Shown: positions 8,569 to 16,576 of the stretch, in pieces | How positions within the stretch are numbered: the stretch's first letter is position 1 | How the letters are laid out: the number at the start of each line of letters is the position of its first letter | Source of the DNA: Streptomyces sparsogenes | GTDB lineage: Bacteria > Actinomycetota > Actinomycetes > Streptomycetales > Streptomycetaceae | Length of the DNA stretch: 64,000 nucleotides | Direction: 5' to 3' | Assembly: GCF_001704635.1 (NCBI RefSeq) | Contig: NZ_MAXF01000052.1 | Location: forward strand, 1 to 64,000 | Translations under genes and position numbers: made by a program | Notes under the pieces: generated by a model | What the model was told of the DNA's origin: nothing | The model's database searches: none | Seen by the model: the letters and a program-made list of their open reading frames with translations, nothing else

Positions 8569-9057
8569 AGGGGGGCTACCTCCAGAAACATGGGTGAGTC
8601 CCGGCCGGGGACCGGAACAGACGTTCTTTGTTAACCCGGCGGGGCCATGAGGCCAACCCGCGTCACTACTAATCCGCGCCGTACGAAAAGGGGTCGCACC
8701 CGCAATTCCGCCAGGGTCCGGGGCCCGGTTCGATATCCCTGATCATGCGCTCACGCATCAGAAAGTCCCACCTCGGTCACCCCTGCTGACCTGCGTGGAT
8801 TCCGCAGTGTGGGGCCAGATCCGCAAACCCGGGCGACCGCGCCCGACGTGTGCGCGCCCCATAGCCGAAGGCACTCACTATTTTCCGTAGTAGGGCCCCG
8901 GCGGTCTGTGTGCCATATCACCGCGCCATAAGATCGCCGATCACCGCCCCGGCCATTCGATGTCCGTTTCGGGACCAAAGACCATACGGCCCCGGTACGC
9001 TGTCCGGTCAGAAGCCGCCGGCCACCGCGCCGCACCAGCCATCGGGGGGATGAGGAC
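8569..9057. other. 489-bp divergent intergenic region between the M23 and NACHT genes
   Basis: No reading frame with coding character is seen. The region must hold the promoters for the leftward M23 gene and the rightward NACHT gene. I looked for the c-di-AMP (ydaO) riboswitch that often precedes Streptomyces wall-hydrolase genes but could not recognise its conserved core. A covariance-model search would settle this. Confidence 0.5.
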
Positions 9058-12000
9058 GTGGATCCCGCAACCATCGGCGTTCGCCTCACCTCGGCCGCCG
9101 TGACGCCGCTGATCAAGAAGCTCTTCGTGCAGGAGGGCCCCGGCGCCGCTCTGGTCGACCAGCCGGTCCGCGTCTCGGGGCTCGTCTCGTTCAAGGGCGA
9201 GAAGCGCACGCTGACGGAGAAGAACCTCCAGAAGATCGCCACCCAGCTGGTGCAGCGCGCGGTGGAGACCGCGGGGCCGGGGGAACGACCGTGTCCCGCC
9301 GACGAGGACGAGATCGTCGCCATGCACCTGGCGACCACACTCCAGGCGCTGGGCGACCTGGACATGGACGATGTGCAGGCCGTGCGGCTCGGCCATCAGG
9401 CCCTGGCCCGCATGCTCATCGACGCCACCCTGGCCAAGGGCAACAAACTCTTCCTCAGCCACGCCGCGACGGCGCTCTACCGGCGCCTCGTGGACACCGC
9501 CTGCCTGCACATCCTCCACTTCTTCACCCAGCGCTCGACCTTTGTCCACCGCACCCTCGTCGAACAGAGCGGTCAGCTCGCCGACCTGATCACCAAGGTC
9601 GACATCTTGATCGAGCGCATCCCCTCCCAGCCGGCCGAGGACGCGGGCTTCGAGAAGGACTACGGCCACTTCGTACAGAAGAAGTACGGGACGCTGACCA
9701 TCGTCGGCATCGACCTCAGCTACGCGGAGGCCAGCTGGCCCCTGGACGCCGCGTATCTGAGCCTGGAGGCGATCGCCCCGACGCGCGACCGGGCCGCCGC
9801 CGCTTCCGGCGAAGCCACCGCGCCCGACGGTGACACCGCCGCGCTCGGCGGCCAGGTCGCCGCGCCCGTCCCCGCCGACCAGGCCCTCGCCGGCCACAGC
9901 CGGGTCCTGCTGCGCGGCGTCGCGGGCTCCGGCAAGACCACCCTCGTCCAGTGGCTCGCCGTCTGCGCCGCCCGCCAGGAGCCGCCGCGCGGCATGGAGC
10001 AGCTCATCGGCCGCGTCCCCTTCGTCCTGCCGCTGCGCACCATCGCCCGCCAGGACACCCTCCCCACCCCCGACCGCTTCCTCGCCGCCGTCCACAACCC
10101 CCGGCACGCCGCCCAGCCCACCGGCTGGGCCGACCGCGTGCTGAGCGCCGGGCGCGGGCTGCTGCTCATCGACGGCATCGACGAGATCCCCGAGCGCGAC
10201 CGCGAGCGCACCCGCGCCTGGCTGAGCGATCTCCTGCTCGCCTACCCCGACAACCTCTGGCTGGTCACCTCCCGCCCCTCCGCCGTCGCCGACGACTGGC
10301 TGGAGACCGAAGGCTTCGCCGAGTTCGCCCTGGCCCCCATGAGCCACGACGACCTCGGCGCCTTCATCGACCGCTGGCACGACGCCGCCCGCGCGACCTG
10401 CCGTACCGCCGAGGACCGCGCCGCCCTCGACGGCTACCAGTCGGCCCTGCACACCGCCGTACGCACCAAACCGGACCTCGGGCTCCTCGCCACCAACCCC
10501 CTCATGTGCGGCCTGATCTGCGCCCTCCACCGGGCCCGCCGCGGCTATCTGCCCCCCGGCCGCAAGGCGCTGTACGATGCGGCGCTGTCCATGCTCCTCA
10601 CCCGGCGCGACACCGAGCGCCACATCTACGCCCCCGGCGACGACCAGCTCGACGAGGAGCCGCAGGTCCAGCTCCTCCAGCGGCTCGCGTACTACCTGAT
10701 CCGCAACGGTGAGGCGGAGCTGGACCGCGCCCAGGCGGAGCGCATCATCGACGACGCGCTCCCCTCCGTCCCCTCGGCCGCCACGCTCGGCGACGCCCCG
10801 CGCATCCTGAACCACCTGCTGCTGCGCAGCGGTCTGCTCCGCGAGCCGTCCGTCGGCACGATCGACTTCGTCCACCGCACGTTCCAGGACTTCCTCGGGG
10901 CGAAGGCGCTCGTGGAGGCATGGGACTTGGGCCTGCTCATCAGCCGTGCCACCGACGCCCAATGGGAGGACGTCTTCCGCATGGCGGTGGCCCACGCCCG
11001 CCCCCGCGAGCGCGGCGCGCTGCTGACCAAGCTGCTCGAGCGAGGCAGTAACCAACCCGCCGTACGAACCCGGGTCCACCTCCTGGCCATGGCCTGCCTC
11101 GAGCATGCCGCCGACCTGAATCCGCGCGTACGCGACCTGGTGAAGCGACACGCGGACGAGCTGATCCCGCCCAAGGACGCGGCCGCCGCCCGCGACTTGG
11201 CCGACGCCGGTCGTCGTCTGGTCCTTCAGCTGCTCCCACCGCCGGCCGAACTCACCATGGACCATGCCTACCACTGCGTGGTCACCGCCTCCCATGTCGG
11301 CACCGACGCGGCCATCCCCTATCTGTCCCAGTTCGCCGACCACCCCGGCCTTCTCGTCCGCTCGCAACTCGCCACGAGCTGGGGACGGTTCGACACCGAG
11401 CGCTATTTCACCGAGGTGATTTCCCGCCTCGACCCGGACGGCCTCTACTTCGTGGCCGAGACGCAGGAACACCTGCGTCTGCTCGACAGCACGGGCGGCG
11501 TGACGAAACTCCAGCTACGGGGCGACTTCGGCGAGGACGAGCTGCGCACCAGCCCCTCCCTCAGCCGGCTCACCCACCTCAGGCTGGACCGCAACGACGT
11601 CCTCACCGACCTGGGCGCCCTGAGCCACTTGAAGAGCCTGCGCACCCTGGTCCTCACCGCGTGTTCCCGGGTCCAGGACCTGACGCCGCTGTCCGCCCTG
11701 TCGCTCCAGAGCCTCGACTTCTCCCCGTGGCGCGTGGGCACGTCCGGGAAGGAGTTCCCCCAGGGCCTGGGCACCCTGACGACGCTGCGGCACCTGAAGA
11801 TCAACCTTGAGTCCTCCGTCATGCCGCCGCGCGCCTTCCCGGCCGGGGTCACCTGGCTCGACCTCCACGTCTACGACCCCGACCTGGACACCACCTGGAT
11901 CGCCGAGGCGTTTCCCGACCTCCGCCGGCTCGGCATCACCTTCCGCAGCAGCCCCGACACCGGCCGCCTCGACCTCACCCCGCTCGCCGCGCTCTCCTCC

Positions 12001-12123
12001 CTCGAGGCCGTCTCCGTGGCCCGCGCGGAGATCACCGGCGCCGAATCGCTCACCGGCGTCACCGTCAAGGTGCTCGACGCGGTGCCCCGGCGTACGGGCG
12101 TGCCGGCCGACCCCGTGGGATGA
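9058..12123 (+). CDS. NACHT-domain NTPase with C-terminal leucine-rich repeats (bacterial NLR-like protein)
   Basis: A 1021-residue STAND NTPase. Residues 1-250 form a helical N-terminal domain that I cannot assign to a known effector; it resembles the helical NNH-type domains found before actinomycete NACHT modules. The NACHT core has Walker A GVAGSGKTT (287-295), Walker B LLLIDGIDE (368-376), a sensor-like VTSRPS, and the downstream motif FVHRTFQDFLGAKAL (about 604-618). Residues about 815-1015 form about six or seven LRRs (LTHLRLDRNDVLTDLGALSHLKSLRTLVL). GTG 9058 follows GGGGGGATGAGG. Bacterial NACHT proteins of this layout are known or predicted anti-phage sensors; no partner gene is adjacent, so it may act alone. 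Function here is inference. Confidence 0.88.
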   Translation: MDPATIGVRLTSAAVTPLIKKLFVQEGPGAALVDQPVRVSGLVSFKGEKRTLTEKNLQKIATQLVQRAVETAGPGERPCPADEDEIVAMHLATTLQALGDLDMDDVQAVRLGHQALARMLIDATLAKGNKLFLSHAATALYRRLVDTACLHILHFFTQRSTFVHRTLVEQSGQLADLITKVDILIERIPSQPAEDAGFEKDYGHFVQKKYGTLTIVGIDLSYAEASWPLDAAYLSLEAIAPTRDRAAAASGEATAPDGDTAALGGQVAAPVPADQALAGHSRVLLRGVAGSGKTTLVQWLAVCAARQEPPRGMEQLIGRVPFVLPLRTIARQDTLPTPDRFLAAVHNPRHAAQPTGWADRVLSAGRGLLLIDGIDEIPERDRERTRAWLSDLLLAYPDNLWLVTSRPSAVADDWLETEGFAEFALAPMSHDDLGAFIDRWHDAARATCRTAEDRAALDGYQSALHTAVRTKPDLGLLATNPLMCGLICALHRARRGYLPPGRKALYDAALSMLLTRRDTERHIYAPGDDQLDEEPQVQLLQRLAYYLIRNGEAELDRAQAERIIDDALPSVPSAATLGDAPRILNHLLLRSGLLREPSVGTIDFVHRTFQDFLGAKALVEAWDLGLLISRATDAQWEDVFRMAVAHARPRERGALLTKLLERGSNQPAVRTRVHLLAMACLEHAADLNPRVRDLVKRHADELIPPKDAAAARDLADAGRRLVLQLLPPPAELTMDHAYHCVVTASHVGTDAAIPYLSQFADHPGLLVRSQLATSWGRFDTERYFTEVISRLDPDGLYFVAETQEHLRLLDSTGGVTKLQLRGDFGEDELRTSPSLSRLTHLRLDRNDVLTDLGALSHLKSLRTLVLTACSRVQDLTPLSALSLQSLDFSPWRVGTSGKEFPQGLGTLTTLRHLKINLESSVMPPRAFPAGVTWLDLHVYDPDLDTTWIAEAFPDLRRLGITFRSSPDTGRLDLTPLAALSSLEAVSVARAEITGAESLTGVTVKVLDAVPRRTGVPADPVG

Positions 12124-12125
12124 CG

Positions 12126-12163
12126 TTGGAGACTCCACGATTCTCTGACTAAAGTCAGAGAAT
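12126..12163 (+). promoter_or_regulatory. Leaderless promoter with a perfect MarR-type operator over the start codon
   Basis: Perfect palindrome at 12140-12163: arms ATTCTCTGACT and AGTCAGAGAAT around a central AA. It contains the candidate -10 TAAAGT (12150-12155) and ends inside the ATG (12162-12164). A candidate -35 TTGGAG lies at 12126-12131 with an 18-bp spacer. No ribosome-binding site is present, so transcription probably starts at the A of the ATG. A MarR dimer bound here would cover the -10 and the transcription start, giving tight autorepression. Confidence 0.75.
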
Positions 12164-13052
12164 GGATGTGTCGCAGATCGAGCAGGTGCGGCGGTTCAAC
12201 CGCACCGTCACCGAGCGCGTGGGCGTGCTCCACGACCGCTACCTGGGCCGCGACCGGCCCATCGGCGAGGCCCGGCTGCTCTGGGAGATCGGCGACCGGG
12301 GCCAGGACGTACGCCGGCTGCGCGAGCGCCTCGGGCTCGACTCGGGCTATGCCAGCCGGCTGCTGCGCGCCCTGGAGAGCGACGGCCTGGTGACGGTGGA
12401 GCCACACCCGGAGGACCGGAGGGTGCGCACCGTCCGCCTCACCGACGCGGGCCGCGCGGAGCGCGCCACCCTCGACCGCCGCAGCGACGAGCTGGCCGGC
12501 TCCCTGCTGGAGCCGCTCAACGCCGCCCAGCGCGCCCGGCTGGTGGCAGCCATGGCCGAGGTCGACCGGCTGCTGACCGCCGCGACGGTCATCCTGGACC
12601 CCGTCGACCCGGACCACCCCGACGCCCAGCACTGCCTGCGGTCCTACTTCGCCGAGCTGCGCGAGCTCTTCGACACCGGCTTCGACCCCGCGCGGAGCCT
12701 GCTGCCCGACGCGGGCGAGCTGCGGCCCCCGCGCGGCCTGTTCCTGGTCGCCCGGCTGCACGGCGAACCGGTCGGCTGCGCCGGCCTGAAGCTGCCGCCA
12801 GGCGCCCCGGCCGAGATCAAACGCATGTGGGTCGCCCCCCACACCCGCGGCCTCGGCCTGGCCCGCCGCTTCCTCACCGAGCTGGAGGCGCGGGCGGCCC
12901 GGCACGGCTGCGACGTCCTGCGTCTGGACACCAACAAGGCGCTCGACGCCGCGATCGGCCTCTACCACTCCGCCGGCTTCCAGGAGGTCCCGGCCTTCAA
13001 CGACGAGCAGTACGCCCACCACTGGTTCGAGAAGCGGATCCCCCAGGGCTGA
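12162..13052 (+). CDS. MarR-type regulator fused to a GNAT acetyltransferase
   Basis: Residues about 30-145 are a MarR winged helix-turn-helix (VRRLRERLGLDSGYASRLLRALESDGLVTVEPHPEDRRVRTVRLTDAGR). Residues about 155-296 are a GNAT N-acetyltransferase, with the acetyl-CoA loop seen as MWVAPHTRGLGLARRFLTELEARAARHGCDVLRLDTN. The fusion may couple acetylation of a small molecule or protein to transcription. Its own start codon lies inside a perfect palindrome, implying autoregulation. Fusions of this type recur in actinomycetes, but their substrate is generally unknown. Confidence 0.87.
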   Translation: MDVSQIEQVRRFNRTVTERVGVLHDRYLGRDRPIGEARLLWEIGDRGQDVRRLRERLGLDSGYASRLLRALESDGLVTVEPHPEDRRVRTVRLTDAGRAERATLDRRSDELAGSLLEPLNAAQRARLVAAMAEVDRLLTAATVILDPVDPDHPDAQHCLRSYFAELRELFDTGFDPARSLLPDAGELRPPRGLFLVARLHGEPVGCAGLKLPPGAPAEIKRMWVAPHTRGLGLARRFLTELEARAARHGCDVLRLDTNKALDAAIGLYHSAGFQEVPAFNDEQYAHHWFEKRIPQG

Positions 13053-13075
13053 GCGAGCCCTGCCGCGTCCCCCCT

Positions 13076-13741
13076 TCAGAGGCTGAGGGCGGTGATGTCG
13101 CCGTGCGAGGTGGTGGCGCGGATGTCGAGGTCGGCGGTGCCGTCGTTCTTGAGGGAGTTGCTGACGCGCCCGTAGCCGGTACCGGCATCCAGGGCGGCCG
13201 AGACGCCGGCGGCGGCGGTGACCGAAATATCGCCGGACTCGGTGCGGAGCACGACCGCGCCGCGCATGGCCTCGGCGATCCGGATGTCGCCCCGCGCGGT
13301 GCTGATCTCCGCCGGGCCGCCCAGCCGGCCGACCTCGACATCACCCTCGGTCGCGGTGAGGCGGACGCTCGCGGCCTCATCGATCTTGATCCGGCGGTAC
13401 GCGCCCTCGAAGGCGACGTCGCCGAGGCGGCCCACGCCGCGGAGCTCGGAGCTTGCGGCCTTGGCCTCGACGTGGGAGCCGACGGGGAGCTGGACGGTGA
13501 CCTCCACGGATCCAGAGCCGCCGAAGAGCTGGCCCTTGGGCTCGGGGGCGTGAATCCGCAGGACACCGTCGGCGTACGCGACGGTGGTCTGCTCGGCGGT
13601 CTGGACGTCGCGGCTCGTGGAGGGGTTGGCGGGCCGGACCTCGACGATGGTGTCGACGCGGGGGGCGGCGATGAACTGGACGCGCCCGGCGGGGATGTCC
13701 AGGACGGCGGTGATCGGGGCGGGGGTGTCGAACTTCTGCAT
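13076..13741 (-). CDS. DUF4097-family beta-strand-repeat protein
   Basis: A 221-residue protein built of repeating short beta-strand units (GDVEVGRLGGPAEISTARGDIRIAEAMRGAVVLRTESGDISV), typical of the DUF4097/adhesin-like right-handed beta fold. No signal peptide or membrane segment is seen, so it may be cytosolic. ATG 13741 has AGGAG seven bases upstream; the longer frame to 13888 crosses the promoter and is rejected. Function unknown. It is divergent from, and probably controlled by, the regulator at 14002. Confidence 0.85.
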   Translation of the reverse strand: MQKFDTPAPITAVLDIPAGRVQFIAAPRVDTIVEVRPANPSTSRDVQTAEQTTVAYADGVLRIHAPEPKGQLFGGSGSVEVTVQLPVGSHVEAKAASSELRGVGRLGDVAFEGAYRRIKIDEAASVRLTATEGDVEVGRLGGPAEISTARGDIRIAEAMRGAVVLRTESGDISVTAAAGVSAALDAGTGYGRVSNSLKNDGTADLDIRATTSHGDITALSL

Positions 13742-13782
13742 CGGGTTCTCCTGTAGTGCGTTCCTTGTTTCCAACAACAGAA

Positions 13783-13811
13783 ACGCTACGTTGCTTTCCA
13801 TTCGCCAGCAA
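13783..13811 (-). promoter_or_regulatory. Promoter for the DUF4097 gene
   Basis: On the minus strand TTGCTG (13811-13806) and TAGCGT (13788-13783) are separated by 17 bp, placing the start about 35 bp before the ATG. The surrounding sequence carries several GTTGC/GCAAC half-sites. Confidence 0.5.
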
Positions 13812-13859
13812 CATCCTCGTTGCATCAAATCAACGTTTATGCAGCTCACCAGCCAGAAT

Positions 13860-13936
13860 TCATTGCAATGATATTGACAGCAATGCAACGATCCCGATCG
13901 AGATCATTGCAATGAGTGAGGAGTGAACGCTATAGT
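13860..13936 (+). promoter_or_regulatory. Twin operator palindromes and promoter of the IS30-HTH regulator
   Basis: The identical 12-bp palindrome TCATTGCAATGA occurs at 13860-13871 and 13904-13915, 44 bp apart. The second copy contains a -35 TTGCAA (13907-13912), followed after 18 bp by -10 TATAGT (13931-13936). The region is strikingly AT-rich against its neighbours. A related half-site GCAATGCAACG lies between the two. The arrangement suits a regulator that represses its own promoter and the divergent DUF4097 gene. Confidence 0.72.
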
Positions 13937-14001
13937 CGGGGGACCGGGGACCACCACGACGAGCACATGTCGAGCACACGACGAGCACCGAGGAGATCGC
14001 G

Positions 14002-14718
14002 ATGCCAGGAGGCAGGCTCACCCAGCAGGAACGCCAGCAGATCGCGCTGGGGCTGGCCGACAGCCTCCCCTACGCCGAGATCGCCCGCCGCCTCGACCGT
14101 CCGACCTCGACCATCACGCGCGAGGTGATGCGCAACGGCGGCCCCACCGCCTACCGCGCCGACCTGGCCCACCGCGCCACCGAGCGCCGCGCCCACCGGC
14201 GCAGGCCGGCCGCCTCCCGAGGGCCGGAGTCAGCCCGCCAGGCTCACGGCCGCGACACCGAGGCCGTGTCCGAGTACGAGGAGACGCTCACCACCGTCCT
14301 CATGGGCTCGGGCCTGCCCAAGATGGCGGCCCGGGTGCTGACCTGCCTGTTCACCACCGACGCCGGCAGCCTCACCGCGTCCGAACTCTCCCAGCGCCTC
14401 CAGGTCAGCCCGGCGTCCATCTCCAAGGCGATCGCCTTCCTGGAGAGCCAGAGCCTCGTGCGCCGAGAGCGCGGCGAACGCCGCCGCGACCGCTACGTCG
14501 TCGACGACGAACTCTTCTACCAGGCGACGATCGCCAGCGCCCGTGCCAACGACCAGCTCGTCGAGATCGCGCGCCAGGGCGTCACCGTCCTCGGTCCCCA
14601 CACTCCGGCGGCCGCCCGCCTGGAGAACATCGCCCGCTTCCTCGACTTCATCAGCGAAAGCATCACCCGCGCCGCCGAACAGGCCCGCGAAGTCCTCCAC
14701 CCCGAGCCCAAGCCCTGA
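14002..14718 (+). CDS. Transcriptional regulator: IS30-type HTH joined to a MarR/GbsR-like domain
   Basis: Residues about 5-65 match the HTH_38 domain of IS30-family transposases (LTQQERQQIALGLADSLPYAEIARRLDRPTSTITREVMRNGG with a YRAD-x-AHRA tail). There is no transposase catalytic core. Residues about 90-235 are a MarR/GbsR-like winged helix (LTASELSQRLQVSPASISKAIAFLESQSLVRRERGERRRDRYVV) followed by a helical tail. GGAG precedes ATG 14002. It probably governs the divergent DUF4097 gene through the TCATTGCAATGA sites. Confidence 0.86.
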   Translation: MPGGRLTQQERQQIALGLADSLPYAEIARRLDRPTSTITREVMRNGGPTAYRADLAHRATERRAHRRRPAASRGPESARQAHGRDTEAVSEYEETLTTVLMGSGLPKMAARVLTCLFTTDAGSLTASELSQRLQVSPASISKAIAFLESQSLVRRERGERRRDRYVVDDELFYQATIASARANDQLVEIARQGVTVLGPHTPAAARLENIARFLDFISESITRAAEQAREVLHPEPKP

Positions 14719-14907
14719 AGCCTCCTTCGACAGAGCGTTCACCCCTCATCCCGAACTCCTGGAGCGCTTCGACCTCACCCCCGCGACCCGCCCCACCGGC
14801 CTTGCCATGGAGCGCACTTCAATTGCCACCCTGACCGGCACGGAACGCATGTCCTCACCGTTCGCCGTGCGCCATCACCACCGCCATCGTCAGGGAAGGA
14901 CCGAGCT

Positions 14908-15855
14908 GTGCCCGATGTGAAGTTCGCGCTGGGAACCATGGGATTCGGCACCAAGGTCGACCCCACCACGTCGTCAACCCTCCTCGACCGCTTCGCGGAC
15001 GCCGGCGGGACGTTGGTCGACACGGCCAACTGCTACGCCTTCTGGTCCGACCCGAGCGGTCGCGGCGGGCACAGCGAGGAGGTCATCGGGCGGTGGCTGG
15101 CCCGCCGCCCCGGCCGGCGGGACCAGATGTATCTCAGCACCAAGGCGGGCGCCCAACCCGTCGGCCCCGGCGACTGGCCGGCCAACCGCGAGGGCCTGTC
15201 CGCACCGCGGATCAAGGCCGCTGTCGAGGGCAGCCTGCGCCGGCTGGGCACCGACCGGATCGACCTGTACTGGGCCCATATGGAGGACCGTACGGTCCCT
15301 GTGGAGGAGACCGCCGAGGCTTTCGGCGCGCTGGCGGCCGAGGGCGTCGTGGGCCGGCTGGGGTGCTCCAACCACCCGGTGTGGCGGGTCGAGCGGGCCC
15401 GGCAGACCGCCAGGGACCACGGCTGGGCCGGGTACACCGCGTTTCAGCTGCGCCACTCCTACCTCCAGCCCCGCCCCGGCGCGCCGGTGCCCGACCAGTC
15501 CCACCGGTTCGGCTGGGTCACCGACGAAGTCATCGACTACGTCGACAGCGAGCCGGACCTGTCCCTGTGGGCGTACACCGCCCTGCTGAACGGCTCCTAC
15601 AGCCGCCCGGACCGCCCCCTTCCCGATGCCTACGACCACCCCGGCACCTCCCGGCGGCTGGCGGCCCTGGACACGGTGGCCGGGGAACTCGGGGTGAGCC
15701 GCAACCAGGTCGTCCTGGCCTGGCTGATCGGCGGACAGCCGGCCATCACCCCGATCGTCGGCGTCAGCGACGTGGAGCAGCTGGACGAGGCACTCGCCGG
15801 GGCCCGGCTGCGGCTTCCCGCCGAACACCGGCGCCTCCTCGACGAGACGGCCTGA
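14908..15855 (+). CDS. Aldo/keto reductase
   Basis: NADPH-dependent oxidoreductase of the AKR superfamily with a TIM-barrel pattern. The catalytic residues are visible: Asp and Tyr in VDTANCY, Lys in YLSTKAG, His in LYWAHMED. The C-terminal cofactor region is LAWLIGGQPAITPIVGVSDVEQLDEALA. GTG 14908 is preceded by GAAGGA. The substrate is not predictable. A 190-bp gap separates it from the upstream regulator, so it may have its own promoter. Confidence 0.88.
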   Translation: MPDVKFALGTMGFGTKVDPTTSSTLLDRFADAGGTLVDTANCYAFWSDPSGRGGHSEEVIGRWLARRPGRRDQMYLSTKAGAQPVGPGDWPANREGLSAPRIKAAVEGSLRRLGTDRIDLYWAHMEDRTVPVEETAEAFGALAAEGVVGRLGCSNHPVWRVERARQTARDHGWAGYTAFQLRHSYLQPRPGAPVPDQSHRFGWVTDEVIDYVDSEPDLSLWAYTALLNGSYSRPDRPLPDAYDHPGTSRRLAALDTVAGELGVSRNQVVLAWLIGGQPAITPIVGVSDVEQLDEALAGARLRLPAEHRRLLDETA

Positions 15856-15965
15856 CGGCCGGCGACCCGGCGCTGCGCGCCGCCCCATGACTCATGTGCG
15901 GCGCGCGGCGAAGCGGGGCGCGCCCCCAGGGGCCCGCCCCGCCCGATGCGCCCGCGCCCCGCGCC

Positions 15966-16346
15966 CTACTGGGGCTTGAACGAACGGATCTGGTAGTTGC
16001 CCTGCAGATTGCCGCCCGCGCCCGCGGAGGTGGACCCTAGGCGGGAGTGGTAGTTCGTCTTGCTGTAGTACTGCTTCCGCCGGCCCGTTCCGTTCCACAC
16101 GGAGCGGACGTTCCGGCCGTTCCGGATGAAGGAACAGTCATCGGCGGTGTTGGCCTTGCTGGCCTGCTGCCACTGGCATCGGGTGCCGCCACCGTTCCAG
16201 TCGCTGTAGATGCAGAAGTATCCGGCGGTGCAGTTGTAGGCCGCCGGGGCGGCCGGCGTCGCGGGGGTCGCGGTCGCGGTGGGCACGCTCGCGAAGGCAG
16301 CGGCCAGGGCGGCCGAGACGAGGGCGAATGAGCGGATACGAGGCAC
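15966..16346 (-). CDS. Secreted peptidase inhibitor family I36-like protein
   Basis: A 126-residue precursor: signal peptide (IRSFALVSAALAAAFASVPTATA) and a small Cys-containing domain (YNCTAGYFCIYSDWNGGGTRCQWQ, then ADDCSFIRNGRNVRSVWN). This is the gamma-crystallin-like fold of family I36, whose founder SMI inhibits metalloproteases. GTG 16346 has AAGGAAGGAG upstream; the longer frame to 16514 is unlikely. Four Cys residues suggest two disulphides. Inhibitory activity is inferred from family only. Confidence 0.8.
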   Translation of the reverse strand: MPRIRSFALVSAALAAAFASVPTATATPATPAAPAAYNCTAGYFCIYSDWNGGGTRCQWQQASKANTADDCSFIRNGRNVRSVWNGTGRRKQYYSKTNYHSRLGSTSAGAGGNLQGNYQIRSFKPQ

Positions 16347-16576
16347 GACAAGGGCTCCTTCCTTGCACGACTGCCCCGGCCGGGCACCGAGCGCCCGGCG
16401 CGGAGCACATGACACTCCCCGCAGTGTGCTCGCACGGACCAGGTGCTTTGCCGGAGCGCCGCCGGAGTACCGCCGGAGCGCTGCTTGAGCGCTGTCGACA
16501 TGGGAGTTCGACATGGGAGTTCCGCCGGGAGCGAAGGCCCTGGTCCCACCGAAACCCCGCCCGACAGACTGGGCCG

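Noticed and set aside
8569..8760. c-di-AMP (ydaO) riboswitch before the M23 endopeptidase gene
   Set aside because: Expected from the gene type, but I could not find the conserved core; left as a search to run.
14002..14718. Possible IS30 transposase
   Set aside because: Only the HTH_38 DNA-binding part matches. The DDE catalytic domain is absent, no terminal inverted repeats flank it, and a MarR-like domain follows.
16346..16514. N-terminal extension of the I36-type protein
   Set aside because: GTG 16346 has a strong ribosome-binding site and begins directly with the signal peptide; the extra 56 codons are Cys/Arg rich and unlike a coding region.
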